From Treponema sp. (GTDB lineage Bacteria; Spirochaetota; Spirochaetia; Treponematales; Breznakiellaceae), in contig JAISAN010000242.1 of the NCBI GenBank assembly GCA_031266635.1, positions 1-8,983 of the forward strand: a DNA stretch of 8,983 bases, written 5' to 3'. The notes beneath the pieces are model-generated. The model was not told the origin of the DNA. It was given only the letters and a program-made list of their open reading frames with translations, and did no database searches. Shown piece after piece: positions 1 through 7,500 of the stretch (the first letter of the stretch is position 1; each line of letters begins with the position of its first letter). The position numbers and the translations under genes were made by a program.

Positions 1-9
1 CTTGTATTT

Positions 10-46
10 GACTTGTTCAATAACCCGGTTGGTTATTGAACAAGTC
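10..46. repeat. Perfect 16-bp inverted repeat (hairpin 1)
   Basis: Arms 10-25 (GACTTGTTCAATAACC) and 31-46 are exact reverse complements around a 5-nt spacer CGGTT. On neither strand is it directly followed by a T-run, so it is not a classic terminator by itself. It shares the arm core TTGTTCA/TGAACAA with the third hairpin at 86-115, which suggests both belong to one family of dispersed palindromic repeats. That family membership is inference; only the two copies are visible here. Confidence 0.85.
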
Positions 47-48
47 TC

Positions 49-78
49 GCAAAATGTTCCACATTTTGCTGTTTTTTT
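49..78 (+). terminator. Rho-independent terminator (hairpin 2)
   Basis: A 9-bp perfect stem (GCAAAATGT at 49-57, ACATTTTGC at 61-69) with a 3-nt loop is followed after two bases by seven T residues (72-78). This is the layout of an intrinsic terminator reading left to right, and would end a plus-strand transcript coming from outside the window. The stem is AT-rich, so it may be only moderately strong. It sits between two longer hairpins. Confidence 0.65.
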
Positions 79-85
79 AGTGGTT

Positions 86-115
86 GTTGTTCAGAAACTG
101 AAGTTTCTGAACAAC
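86..115. repeat. Perfect 13-bp inverted repeat (hairpin 3)
   Basis: Arms GTTGTTCAGAAAC (86-98) and GTTTCTGAACAAC (103-115) are exact complements around the tetraloop TGAA. It begins one base past the stop codon of the minus-strand DUF2156 gene, so it will lie in the 3' end of that mRNA and may stabilise it or help stop transcription, although the minus strand lacks a T-run beyond it. It shares TTGTTCA/TGAACAA with hairpin 1. Confidence 0.85.
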
Positions 116-116
116 T

Positions 117-1016
117 CTAATGCCGAATGCCCCGGTATTTCCTCACGAACCCGCAGGGCCGGTAGGTCTCCTTGGCCTGCCGGAGCCCCTCATCCCCCAG
201 GTCCTGTTCCCGGTTGAGGTAGGTGAAAAAACGCGGCAGGGACGCGGCAAAAGACTGGTTCATATACTGATAGAGCCCTTTGATCCCATCCACCGCCTTT
301 TCAAAGTGGATGGCAAAAATTCTCCCCTTGGCGAGACTCTCTCCCAGGCACCAGCCCGCCGGAGACCCGTCCACAAAAAAGATCGCTCCCCGGAGCTTAA
401 GGGCGCTGAACAGATTCAGGGCCTCCCGGGCGGCTTCGTAATCCCTGTTTTCACCCTTGTCCGTCCGCCAGCGTTCCAGTACCTCCAGGGCCTGGGGGAT
501 CAAGTCCGGCGTCAGCGGCCGGGTCTCGTGGACAGGATAGGCGTTGAGGAACGCATTTACCAGATTTTTCTTTTTGTGGAATCTTTTTCCCCCCAGTTCC
601 GCCAGGTCGGAACGGAGGTAGAGGTAATCGAAATTATCCCGGTCTTCAATAAGCTTAAATCCCAGCCGCTCCAGGTTTTCCCGGGCCGGGGTCAGCACGG
701 ATTCGCTGATATTTTTCCAATAATCATGGGTCTCAAAAAGCGAGGCGAGAATTTCCGCGTCCGGGGACGCGCAGGGGGTCATAAAGAATTTTTTTCCTCC
801 TTCGCCGGAATCAGGAACCGGCGGCTGTTCCCCGGAAATGATAAAACTCTGATCCGGCCCCCGGGCTATCCGGTACCGGTAGCGCTTTCTGAACAGGTAG
901 AGGCCCGAAAAGGTAAACTCGGAAACGCCGTCCGCGGTCAGGGAAAGCTGGGGGTGTAAATCGTCCTTGAGATCAAGCCCCACGGGTACAAAATCAGGAT
1001 ACATAGGAATGGGCAT
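117..1016 (-). CDS. DUF2156 / phosphatidylglycerol lysyltransferase C-terminal domain protein
   Basis: A 299-residue soluble protein of the DUF2156 family, the GNAT-like fold that forms the C-terminal catalytic domain of MprF-type aminoacyl-phosphatidylglycerol synthases. Visible family signatures are a segment at about 130-157 (YLYLRSDLAELGGKRFHKKK) and the C-terminal block at about 266-294 with NREQDLGDEGLRQAK followed by a P-x-GF-x-RKY ending. No membrane segment or signal peptide is seen, so it is the stand-alone cytoplasmic form, whose substrate is not settled; acyl or aminoacyl transfer is inferred from the fold only. The reading frame can start at a TTG at 1052, but the ATG at 1016 is preferred: neither has a Shine-Dalgarno sequence, and a -10-like TATAGT ends 6 nt before this ATG. 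It is divergent from pepT, and its stop is followed directly by hairpin 3. Confidence 0.85.
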   Translation of the reverse strand: MPIPMYPDFVPVGLDLKDDLHPQLSLTADGVSEFTFSGLYLFRKRYRYRIARGPDQSFIISGEQPPVPDSGEGGKKFFMTPCASPDAEILASLFETHDYWKNISESVLTPARENLERLGFKLIEDRDNFDYLYLRSDLAELGGKRFHKKKNLVNAFLNAYPVHETRPLTPDLIPQALEVLERWRTDKGENRDYEAAREALNLFSALKLRGAIFFVDGSPAGWCLGESLAKGRIFAIHFEKAVDGIKGLYQYMNQSFAASLPRFFTYLNREQDLGDEGLRQAKETYRPCGFVRKYRGIRH

Positions 1017-1022
1017 ACATTC

Positions 1023-1052
1023 ACTATAAATCAAAGCCCGGGGCCGGGGCAA
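1023..1052 (-). promoter_or_regulatory. Candidate sigma70-type promoter for the DUF2156 gene
   Basis: On the minus strand, TTGCCC (1052-1047) and TATAGT (1028-1023) are separated by 18 nt. The -10 hexamer ends 6 nt before the ATG at 1016, so the expected start point is at or very near the A of ATG, giving a leaderless mRNA. The hexamers are imperfect and this is a by-eye call. Confidence 0.35.
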
Positions 1053-1064
1053 GAAGGAGGCGCC

Positions 1065-1093
1065 TTTACGGACGGCCCGTTTCTCCCCATAAT
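1065..1093 (+). promoter_or_regulatory. Candidate sigma70-type promoter for the pepT cluster
   Basis: TTTACG (1065-1070) and CATAAT (1088-1093) are separated by 17 nt, each differing from consensus by one or two bases. CATAAT ends 6 nt before the pepT ATG at 1100, so the transcript would begin at or next to the start codon. The 83-nt divergent gap also holds the 8-bp palindrome AGGCGCCT (1058-1065), touching the -35, which could be an operator but may be chance in GC-rich DNA. Confidence 0.4.
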
Positions 1094-1099
1094 AGGCCC

Positions 1100-2350
1100 A
1101 TGATTGATACAGTCATCGAAGAGCTGCTGGTCCCCCGGTTTTTGCGGTATGTCCGGTACTGGACCGAAAGCGACCGCCATGTGGAACAGACCCCTTCCAC
1201 CGCGGGGCAGTGGGAGCTGGCCAAGGCCCTGGCGGAGGAACTGAAAACCCTGGGATTGACCGATGTGGAACTTACCGGGCACTGTTATGTGATCGCCCGG
1301 ATTCCCCCCAGTCCCGGACAGGAGGCCGTTCCGGCGCTGGGCTTCCTTGCCCATATCGACACCGCCAGTGATGTTTCAGGCAAAGATGTCCGGCCCCGGC
1401 TGGTAAAAAACTACGATGGGGAAAAGATAGAACTCGCCCCCGGCCTGGTTCTGGACCCCGCCCTTGACGCGGACCTGGCGGCCCAGAAGGGCAAGGGGAT
1501 CATTCACGCCGATGGAACCACGCTCCTGGGGGCGGACGACAAGGCCGGGATAGCGGAGATCATGGGGGCCGTAGAGTATATCCTTGGCCGCCCGGAAATC
1601 CGCCACGGCCCGGTGGAGATTATTTTTTCCCCCGACGAGGAAACCGGCAAGGGCCTCCCTGAATTCCCCCTGGACCGGATCAGGTCAAAGACCTGTTACA
1701 CCCTGGACGGCGGCCCCCTGGGAGATCTGGAGGCCGAATGTTTTAACGCCTGGAAGGCCGATATAACATTCCAGGGGCAGGTGATTCACATTGGCGCGGC
1801 CCGGGGCCGTTTAGCCAATGCCGCTCTCATGGCCGCTTCCTTTGCCGTACAGCTCCCCCGGTCGGAAAGCCCGGAGGCCACCGACGGCTATTACGGGTAT
1901 TATTGCCCCATGGAAATCAGGGGCGATCTGGAAACCGCGAACCTGGAAGTATTCCTCCGGGATTTTGACCAGGCGGGAATGGAACGGCGGCTCGCCGCCC
2001 TTGAAGCCATAGCCAAAACCGTGGAGGCCCAGTTCCCCGGCGGGAAAGTGGCGGTAAAAACACAAAATCAGTATTATAATATGAAAGAAAAAATCGACCG
2101 GTCGCCGGAGGCGCTGGAAATCCTGAAACAGGCCGCCGCTAATATGGGGATACCATTCCGGTTTAAGCCCATCCGGGGCGGAACCGACGGTTCCCGGCTT
2201 ACCAGTCTGGGAATTCCCACGCCGAACATTTTTACCGGCGGGCGGAATTTTCACAGCCGTCTGGAGTGGGTTTCGATACCCGAAATGGTTCTGGCCTGCA
2301 AGCTGGTCATAGAATTAATCCGCTTATGGGGGAATAAATGGAAACCTTAA
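1100..2350 (+). CDS. pepT: Peptidase T (tripeptide aminopeptidase, M20B)
   Basis: A cytoplasmic two-zinc aminopeptidase that removes the N-terminal residue of tripeptides, a late step of peptide breakdown. All expected catalytic positions are present: HIDT with metal ligand H85 and D87; LLGADDKAG with bridging D146; SPDEE with catalytic E180 and ligand E181; YTLDGG with D203; and NFHSR with the last ligand H385. The GTDGSRLTSLGIPTPN block before H385 is also typical. At 416 residues it is close to the usual roughly 410. It has no signal peptide. The ATG at 1100 has no clear Shine-Dalgarno sequence and no earlier start in frame up to the preceding gap; a -10-like CATAAT lies 6 nt upstream. It is first in a four-gene same-strand run, and its last 13 nt overlap the start of the next gene. 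Confidence 0.96.
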   Translation: MIDTVIEELLVPRFLRYVRYWTESDRHVEQTPSTAGQWELAKALAEELKTLGLTDVELTGHCYVIARIPPSPGQEAVPALGFLAHIDTASDVSGKDVRPRLVKNYDGEKIELAPGLVLDPALDADLAAQKGKGIIHADGTTLLGADDKAGIAEIMGAVEYILGRPEIRHGPVEIIFSPDEETGKGLPEFPLDRIRSKTCYTLDGGPLGDLEAECFNAWKADITFQGQVIHIGAARGRLANAALMAASFAVQLPRSESPEATDGYYGYYCPMEIRGDLETANLEVFLRDFDQAGMERRLAALEAIAKTVEAQFPGGKVAVKTQNQYYNMKEKIDRSPEALEILKQAAANMGIPFRFKPIRGGTDGSRLTSLGIPTPNIFTGGRNFHSRLEWVSIPEMVLACKLVIELIRLWGNKWKP

Positions 2351-3213
2351 CTACCGCGTTTGGAAACCAGATCAAAATGGCGGTGTCCCGGTCCACCGTC
2401 TCAACCGTAGTAACCGAGCAGAATGTTTATCAGGAAGGAGACCGGAATATCCTGCCCCTTCTTGATGAAATGGTGGAATCCCTCATCCTCCCCGGTTCCG
2501 GGGTTGACGGTATGGAAAACCTCGAGGACCTTTTTGCCAAAGCCGAATCGGGGAAATCCTGCCTCCTCTGTCTGGAGCATTACAGTAATCTTGATCTGTC
2601 GATTTTTTCCCGCCTGGTGCGGAAGGGCGGGGGCCGGGGTGAGACCATTAGCGACGCGGTGGTAGCCATTGCCGGAATGAAACTGAACGAGGACAACCCC
2701 GTGGTTGCGGCTCTTGCCGGGGCCTATACCCGGATTGTTATTTATCCCAGCCGTTCCCTCCAGGGTCTGGACGCCGAAAAGAACCGGGCCGAAATTATCC
2801 GCAGCAACAGCATCAACCGGGCTGCCATGCGGGCACTGAACGATCTCAAGCACCAGGGCAAACTGATTCTGGTATTCCCTTCGGGAACCCGCTACCGCCC
2901 CTGGGACCCCTCAACCAAAAAAGGAGTCCGGGAAGTAGATTCCTATCTCCGTTCCTTTGATTATATGTGCTGCGTAGCGCTGAACGGCGAAGTCCTCCAC
3001 GTCCGCGAGGGAGACATGATGGACGATTGGGTGAGCCGGGACCTTGTCCGGGTTACCGCGGGGCCGGTGCTTTCCTGCGCCGAATTCCGGGAAAAAGCCA
3101 GACTCGAAACCGCCGCTACGGACGATAAAAAACAGGCCGCCGTAGACGCCCTTATGACGGAACTGGAAAAGCTCCACATCGAAGCGGAAAAAAAACGCCA
3201 GGCCCTTTTGTGA
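2338..3213 (+). CDS. Soluble glycerolipid acyltransferase, GPAT/PlsC superfamily
   Basis: A 291-residue acyltransferase expected to transfer a fatty acyl group to a glycerol-phosphate acceptor in phospholipid synthesis. The catalytic H-x4-D motif is seen at H81-D86 in LEHYSNLDLS. The second block reads FPSGTRYRPWDPSTKKG at 180-196, where PlsC proteins have FPEGTR. The Ser and the following R-x-RP-x-DP pattern recall the PSGGRDRPDP segment of the soluble chloroplast and chlamydial glycerol-3-phosphate acyltransferases (comparison from memory). The stretch RIVIYPSRSLQG (132-143) fits the intermediate substrate-binding block. No membrane segment is apparent, and the C-terminus (about 250-290) is charged and helical. 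The ATG lies inside the pepT 3' end, preceded by a G5 run 6-10 nt upstream, which suggests translational coupling. Donor (acyl-CoA or acyl-ACP) and acceptor (G3P or lysophosphatidate) cannot be settled from sequence. Confidence 0.85.
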   Translation: METLTTAFGNQIKMAVSRSTVSTVVTEQNVYQEGDRNILPLLDEMVESLILPGSGVDGMENLEDLFAKAESGKSCLLCLEHYSNLDLSIFSRLVRKGGGRGETISDAVVAIAGMKLNEDNPVVAALAGAYTRIVIYPSRSLQGLDAEKNRAEIIRSNSINRAAMRALNDLKHQGKLILVFPSGTRYRPWDPSTKKGVREVDSYLRSFDYMCCVALNGEVLHVREGDMMDDWVSRDLVRVTAGPVLSCAEFREKARLETAATDDKKQAAVDALMTELEKLHIEAEKKRQALL

Positions 3214-3226
3214 ATGAACCGGGGTA

Positions 3227-3255
3227 TTTATTGCCGCGGATAAGTACGGTACAAT
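3227..3255 (+). promoter_or_regulatory. Weak candidate promoter upstream of fliG1
   Basis: TACAAT at 3250-3255 resembles a -10 box and ends 6 nt before the fliG1 ATG. The -35 at 17-nt spacing, TTTATT (3227-3232), is poor. This lies in a 48-nt gap after the acyltransferase stop and may be an internal promoter that lets fliG1 and the peptidase be expressed apart from pepT. Confidence 0.25.
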
Positions 3256-3261
3256 GGGTAT

Positions 3262-4533
3262 ATGGGAAACAGTAAAGTCCCCAAATCGCGTCCCCATATA
3301 CCGGGCGGCGCGGCGAGCGGCGCGGCCGCCTATCAGCGGGTGCTACAAGGGGTTATTGAAGACCCGGAAGACCGGCGGCAGGCGGAGAAAGCCCCCCCGC
3401 GCCCGGTTCCGCGGAAAGGCGCGCCCTCCGCCGCCCCGGAAGAGCCGCCCGCTCCGGCCCCGCGTGAGGGGCTTCTCAAGACCGGGAAAGATCAGGCTCC
3501 CCCCCCGGCAGCGCCCGCAACAGCCGGTGGGGACTCCAAAATCAGGCGGACGGCCAAATTCCTTATCCTCATCGGCGGGGAAAAGGCCGCGCAGATTCTC
3601 GCCCATCTGGACACTGAGCAGGTGGAGGCCATTTCCCGGGAGATCGCCTCCATCCGGGGAATCACCGCCGAAGAAGGGGAGCGGGTCCTTGAGGAATTCC
3701 GTTCCCTCCTTTCCATGTCCTACGGGTATTCGGGCTATGCGGCGGGGGGCCTTGAAACCTGCCGGAAGCTCCTCTATGCGGCCTTCGGCCCGGAAAAAGG
3801 CGAAAGCCTGCTCAATAAAACAGTTCCCGCCTCCCGGGAAGACCTTTTTGCTTTTCTGGAGGATTTCTCCCCCGAACAGCTTGCCCTGCTCCTCAAGGAT
3901 GAAAGCCCCGCGGCGGCGGCGCTGATCCTTTCCCGGCTTTCGTCAAAAACGTCCGCCGCCGTGCTGGCTAATACGCCGGGGGAACGGAAACTCGACATCG
4001 TCCGGCGGATCGCCCGCCAGGGCCAGGTCTCCCCGGAGGTACTGGAGCGGGTCGCCGCCGCCGTAAAGGAAAAGGCCCGCCATATCGGCCGCTCCGATAC
4101 GGAGACCGTGGAAGTTGACGGGATGAACGCCCTGACGGCGATCCTGAAACATGCGGACTATGCCTTTGGCGATCAGATCCTCCAGGACCTGGAACACGCC
4201 GATCCCGGCCTGGGCCGGGACCTCAAGGAGCGGCTTTATACCCTGGACGATGTGATCAAGGCCGATGACCGGCCCCTGCGGGAAAAACTGGCGGCCATGC
4301 CGGACCGGGACATCGCCCTCCTCCTCAAAGGCCGGGCGCCGGAATTTACCGAAAAGATCCTCGCCAATGTATCCGCCCGGCGGCGGGCCCAGATACGGGA
4401 GGAAGGAGAGATTTTGGGCGCGGTTTCCCGGCGGGACTGCGATACGGCGGCGGGGGATTTTCTTGCCTGGTTCAGGCAGTCCCGGGAAGAAGGCCGCATT
4501 TTATTGGTTTCTGATGAGGATGTGATTATATGA
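3262..4533 (+). CDS. fliG1: FliG1-like flagellar motor/switch protein paralogue
   Basis: A 423-residue FliG homologue; typical FliG is about 330-350. Residues 1-90 are an extra Pro/Ala-rich, basic low-complexity extension. The FliG N domain starts near 92 (KIRRTAKFLILIGGEKAAQI), the middle domain covers about 188-255 (the EDFSPEQLALLLKDESP region), and the C domain covers about 283-423. The acidic-basic torque-helix signature survives as KADDRPLREKL (333-343, with D335, D336 and R337). Two partner-binding motifs are degraded: EHPQ, which contacts FliM in ordinary FliG, is ESPA (214-217), and the hinge MFXF is LYTL (325-328). Spirochaetes generally have two FliGs, and FliG1 is the divergent one; these features and the lack of fliF/fliH/fliI neighbours point to FliG1. 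It should sit at the cytoplasmic face near the basal body. The ATG has no Shine-Dalgarno sequence. The stop overlaps the next ATG (ATGA). A C8 tract lies in the linker codons. Confidence 0.88.
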   Translation: MGNSKVPKSRPHIPGGAASGAAAYQRVLQGVIEDPEDRRQAEKAPPRPVPRKGAPSAAPEEPPAPAPREGLLKTGKDQAPPPAAPATAGGDSKIRRTAKFLILIGGEKAAQILAHLDTEQVEAISREIASIRGITAEEGERVLEEFRSLLSMSYGYSGYAAGGLETCRKLLYAAFGPEKGESLLNKTVPASREDLFAFLEDFSPEQLALLLKDESPAAAALILSRLSSKTSAAVLANTPGERKLDIVRRIARQGQVSPEVLERVAAAVKEKARHIGRSDTETVEVDGMNALTAILKHADYAFGDQILQDLEHADPGLGRDLKERLYTLDDVIKADDRPLREKLAAMPDRDIALLLKGRAPEFTEKILANVSARRRAQIREEGEILGAVSRRDCDTAAGDFLAWFRQSREEGRILLVSDEDVII

Positions 4534-7500
4534 AGACAACACTGCGGAAAGGACAGATCACGGACAGCGGATTCGAGATTCTCGATGTGGTCGAACTGGC
4601 GGAACTGGGAGCCGGCGACAGCCTGCCCGCTTCCGGCGTCTGGGCCCGGCATCAAAAAAGCGGCGTCCAGGTATTTCATGTATACAACGATGACCCGGAG
4701 AATCTTTTTTCCTTTGCCTTTGCCACCGCCCCGGAGGACAATACCGGAGCCCCCCATATTCTGGAACATTCAGTCCTCTGCGGTTCCGAGCGGTATCCCC
4801 TGAAAGACGCCTTTCTGATTCTGGCCCAGGGAAGCCTCCAGACCTTCCTCAACGCCTGGACCTTTCCCGATAAAACCGTCTACCCCGCCAGTTCCGTAAA
4901 TGAACACGACTATTTCAATCTGATGTCGGTGTACGGCGACGCGGTGTTCCGGCCCCTCCTTTCGGAATGGACATTTTTACAGGAAGGACACCGCCTGTTT
5001 TTTTCCCCCGGCGAAGAAACCCATAAATCCGGCGGATTGTCCATTACCGGCGTAGTCTATAACGAGATGCGGGGGGCCTACTCCTCCCAGGACGCCTACT
5101 CGGGCCTCTGGTCGGTAAAAGCCGTACTGCCCGGAACCCCCTACGCCTTTGAATCCGGCGGCGACCCGGAACACATCCCCGAATTAAGCTGGGAGGGCCT
5201 GCGGGAATTTCACCGGAAACGGTATGCCCCGGCCAACTGCCGGATCTTCCTGGCGGGAAATATCCCCACGGAAACCCAGCTTGCCTTTCTGGACCGGCAG
5301 TTTTTTTCGTCCCGGGAACCAGGCGCCGCGGCTCCCCCCATCCCCAAAGCGGCCCGGTGGACGGAACCCCAAAATTTCCGCGTTCCCTGCCCCGCGGGGG
5401 GGGAGCAGAAATCCACCGTGTTCCTTTCCTGGCTCTGCGGCGACGCGGCGGATACCGTGGAAACCCTCGCCCTGGCCGCCCTGGCGGAAACCCTGCTGGG
5501 CCATGACGGCTCCCCCCTGACCAGGGCGCTCATTGAGTCCGGTCTGGGAGAAGACCTGGCGCCGGTTTCGGGCCTGGAAGGCGAAATCCGGGAAACTCTC
5601 TTTGCCCTGGGACTCCGGGGAGTGGATACCGCCGGAGCCGGGCCGGACAGCGCCGCCGCCCGGCACATACAAGACCTCATCCTGGGAGAACTGGAACGGC
5701 TTGTCCGGGAGGGCATCCCCCCGGAAGAAATTGAGGCGGCCCTCCTCTCAATGGAATTCTCCCACCGGGAAATCCGGCGTTCCGGGGGGCCCTTTTCCCT
5801 GGTGTGGATGCGGCGCTCCCTCCGGGGCTGGATCCACGGCGCGGCCCCCTGGGAAAGCCTCCTCTTTGTGCCGCCCTTTACCCAGGTAAAGGAACGGCTC
5901 GCCGCGGACCCCCGGTACTTTGAATCCCTGATCCGGACCTATTTGCTCGATAACCCCCACCGCGCCCTGGTAGCGGTAGAGCCGGAACCGGGCTTTCTGG
6001 AGAAACAGGAAGCCGCGCTGGCCCGGTCGCTCCGGGAAAAAGAAACGGCCTTCAGCGAAGAAGAACGCCGGGCCGTGCGGGAAAAAAACGCCGCCCTGGA
6101 ACAGTTCCAGTCCGACGGGGACAGCCCCGAAGCCCTGGCCACAATTCCCCACCTTTCCCGGCGGGACCTTTCCCCGGAGATCGAAATCATCCCCCGGAAC
6201 CTGGAAGCCGCTGGAGGCGCGCCGGTTCTGACCCACGACCTTTTCACCAACGGCATAATCTATGCGGATATCGCCTTCCCGCTGGACATATTCCCCCCCG
6301 AAGACTACCCCTGGCTGCCCTTCTTCTCCCGGGCCGTCGTTTCCGTGGGCCTCCCCGGCAAAGACTACGCCGAAGTATCCGGCCTTCTCGCCCGGACCGC
6401 CGGAGGGTTCCACGCCATACTGCAAAGCGGCTCATCCGCCCCCGGCGCGGCCCGGACCATCCCCACCCCCGCGGGAATCTTCGATCTGGCGGGCCGGGAC
6501 TGGCTCTGTTACCGCCTCAAGGCCCTGGACGAAAAATTCGACGCCGCCCTGGACCTGGCCCGGCAGCTCATCACCGAAGCGGATTTTTCCGATCAGCGCC
6601 GCGTCCGGGACCTGGTAGTGGAAATGAAAAACGAGGCCGATTCAAGCCTCGCCCCTCTGGGCCACCACTACGCCTCCGGCCGCTCCAGCCGCGGGTTTTC
6701 CCGGACCCGGATGGTAGACGAAGTATGGAACGGCCTGGGGCAGATCAACTTTGCCCACTGGCTGGCCGAGACCGATACGGCGGAAATTTGCTGGAAACTC
6801 ACCGCCCTCCGGGACGCCGCCGCCGGGGCCGGCATCGTCGCCAACCTCACCGGATCCGCCGCCGCCCTCAAACCGGCCCTCGCCGCACTGGGCCGGGGAA
6901 ACTTCGGCCCCCCCCGGCCCCGGAACCCCCGTACCACAGAAGGATCCGCCTTTGCCCCCCTGCTGGACCATGTCCCCGGCCAGGCCGCCGGCCCGCAGCC
7001 CGAAACCCCGGCTCCCGGCAAAGCCGAAGTCTACGCATCCCCCTCCCTCCAGGTAGGCTTCGCCGCCCAAACCCTTGCCGCGGCCCCCTACGACACCCCC
7101 GCCCAGGCCGCGGAAATCGTGCTGGCCCACCTGCTCTCCACCGGGGCCCTCTGGGAAGACATCCGCATGAAAGGCGGAGCCTACGGCGCCTTTGCCCAGC
7201 CGGATCACCTGGAAGGATGTTTCTCCTTTTCCACCTACCGGGACCCCAACCCCCTCCGCTCCCTGGGCAGTTTCAGCGGCATCACGGGAAGCGGCGGAGA
7301 AGCGGGAAAGGCCGGGAAGATCAAATTTTCGGACGATGAAGTGGAAAAGGCGATCATCGGCTGTTACGGCCGGGAAACCCGCCCCCGAACCGCGGCGGAA
7401 AAAGGCACGGCGGATTTTTCCCGCTTCCTCTACCGCATTGAAGATGTCCACCGGAGCCGGAAACTGGAACGGCTTATCGCCGTGGAAGAGAGGCAGGTTT

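Noticed and set aside
1..116. The repeated palindromes as a CRISPR array.
   Set aside because: Units are not identical direct repeats with regular spacers; they are three separate hairpins of different size and no cas gene is present.
120..959. A 279-codon plus-strand open frame opposite the DUF2156 gene.
   Set aside because: It has no family-like motifs and lies fully antisense to a recognised gene; long shadow frames are common in GC-rich DNA.
1051..1060. AAGAAGGAGG on the plus strand as the pepT ribosome-binding site.
   Set aside because: It lies about 40 nt before the pepT ATG, and no in-frame start codon lies within normal distance after it.
3236..3243. GCGGATAA as a flagellar sigma28 -10 element (consensus GCCGATAA) ahead of fliG1.
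   Set aside because: The -10 matches at 7 of 8 positions, but no TAAA-like -35 is found at 14-16 nt, so the support is too thin to annotate.
5748..7451. Long minus-strand open frames (5748-6425 and 6642-7451) opposite the M16C gene.
   Set aside because: Glycine-rich low-complexity translations opposite a conserved, intact peptidase; no independent coding signal.
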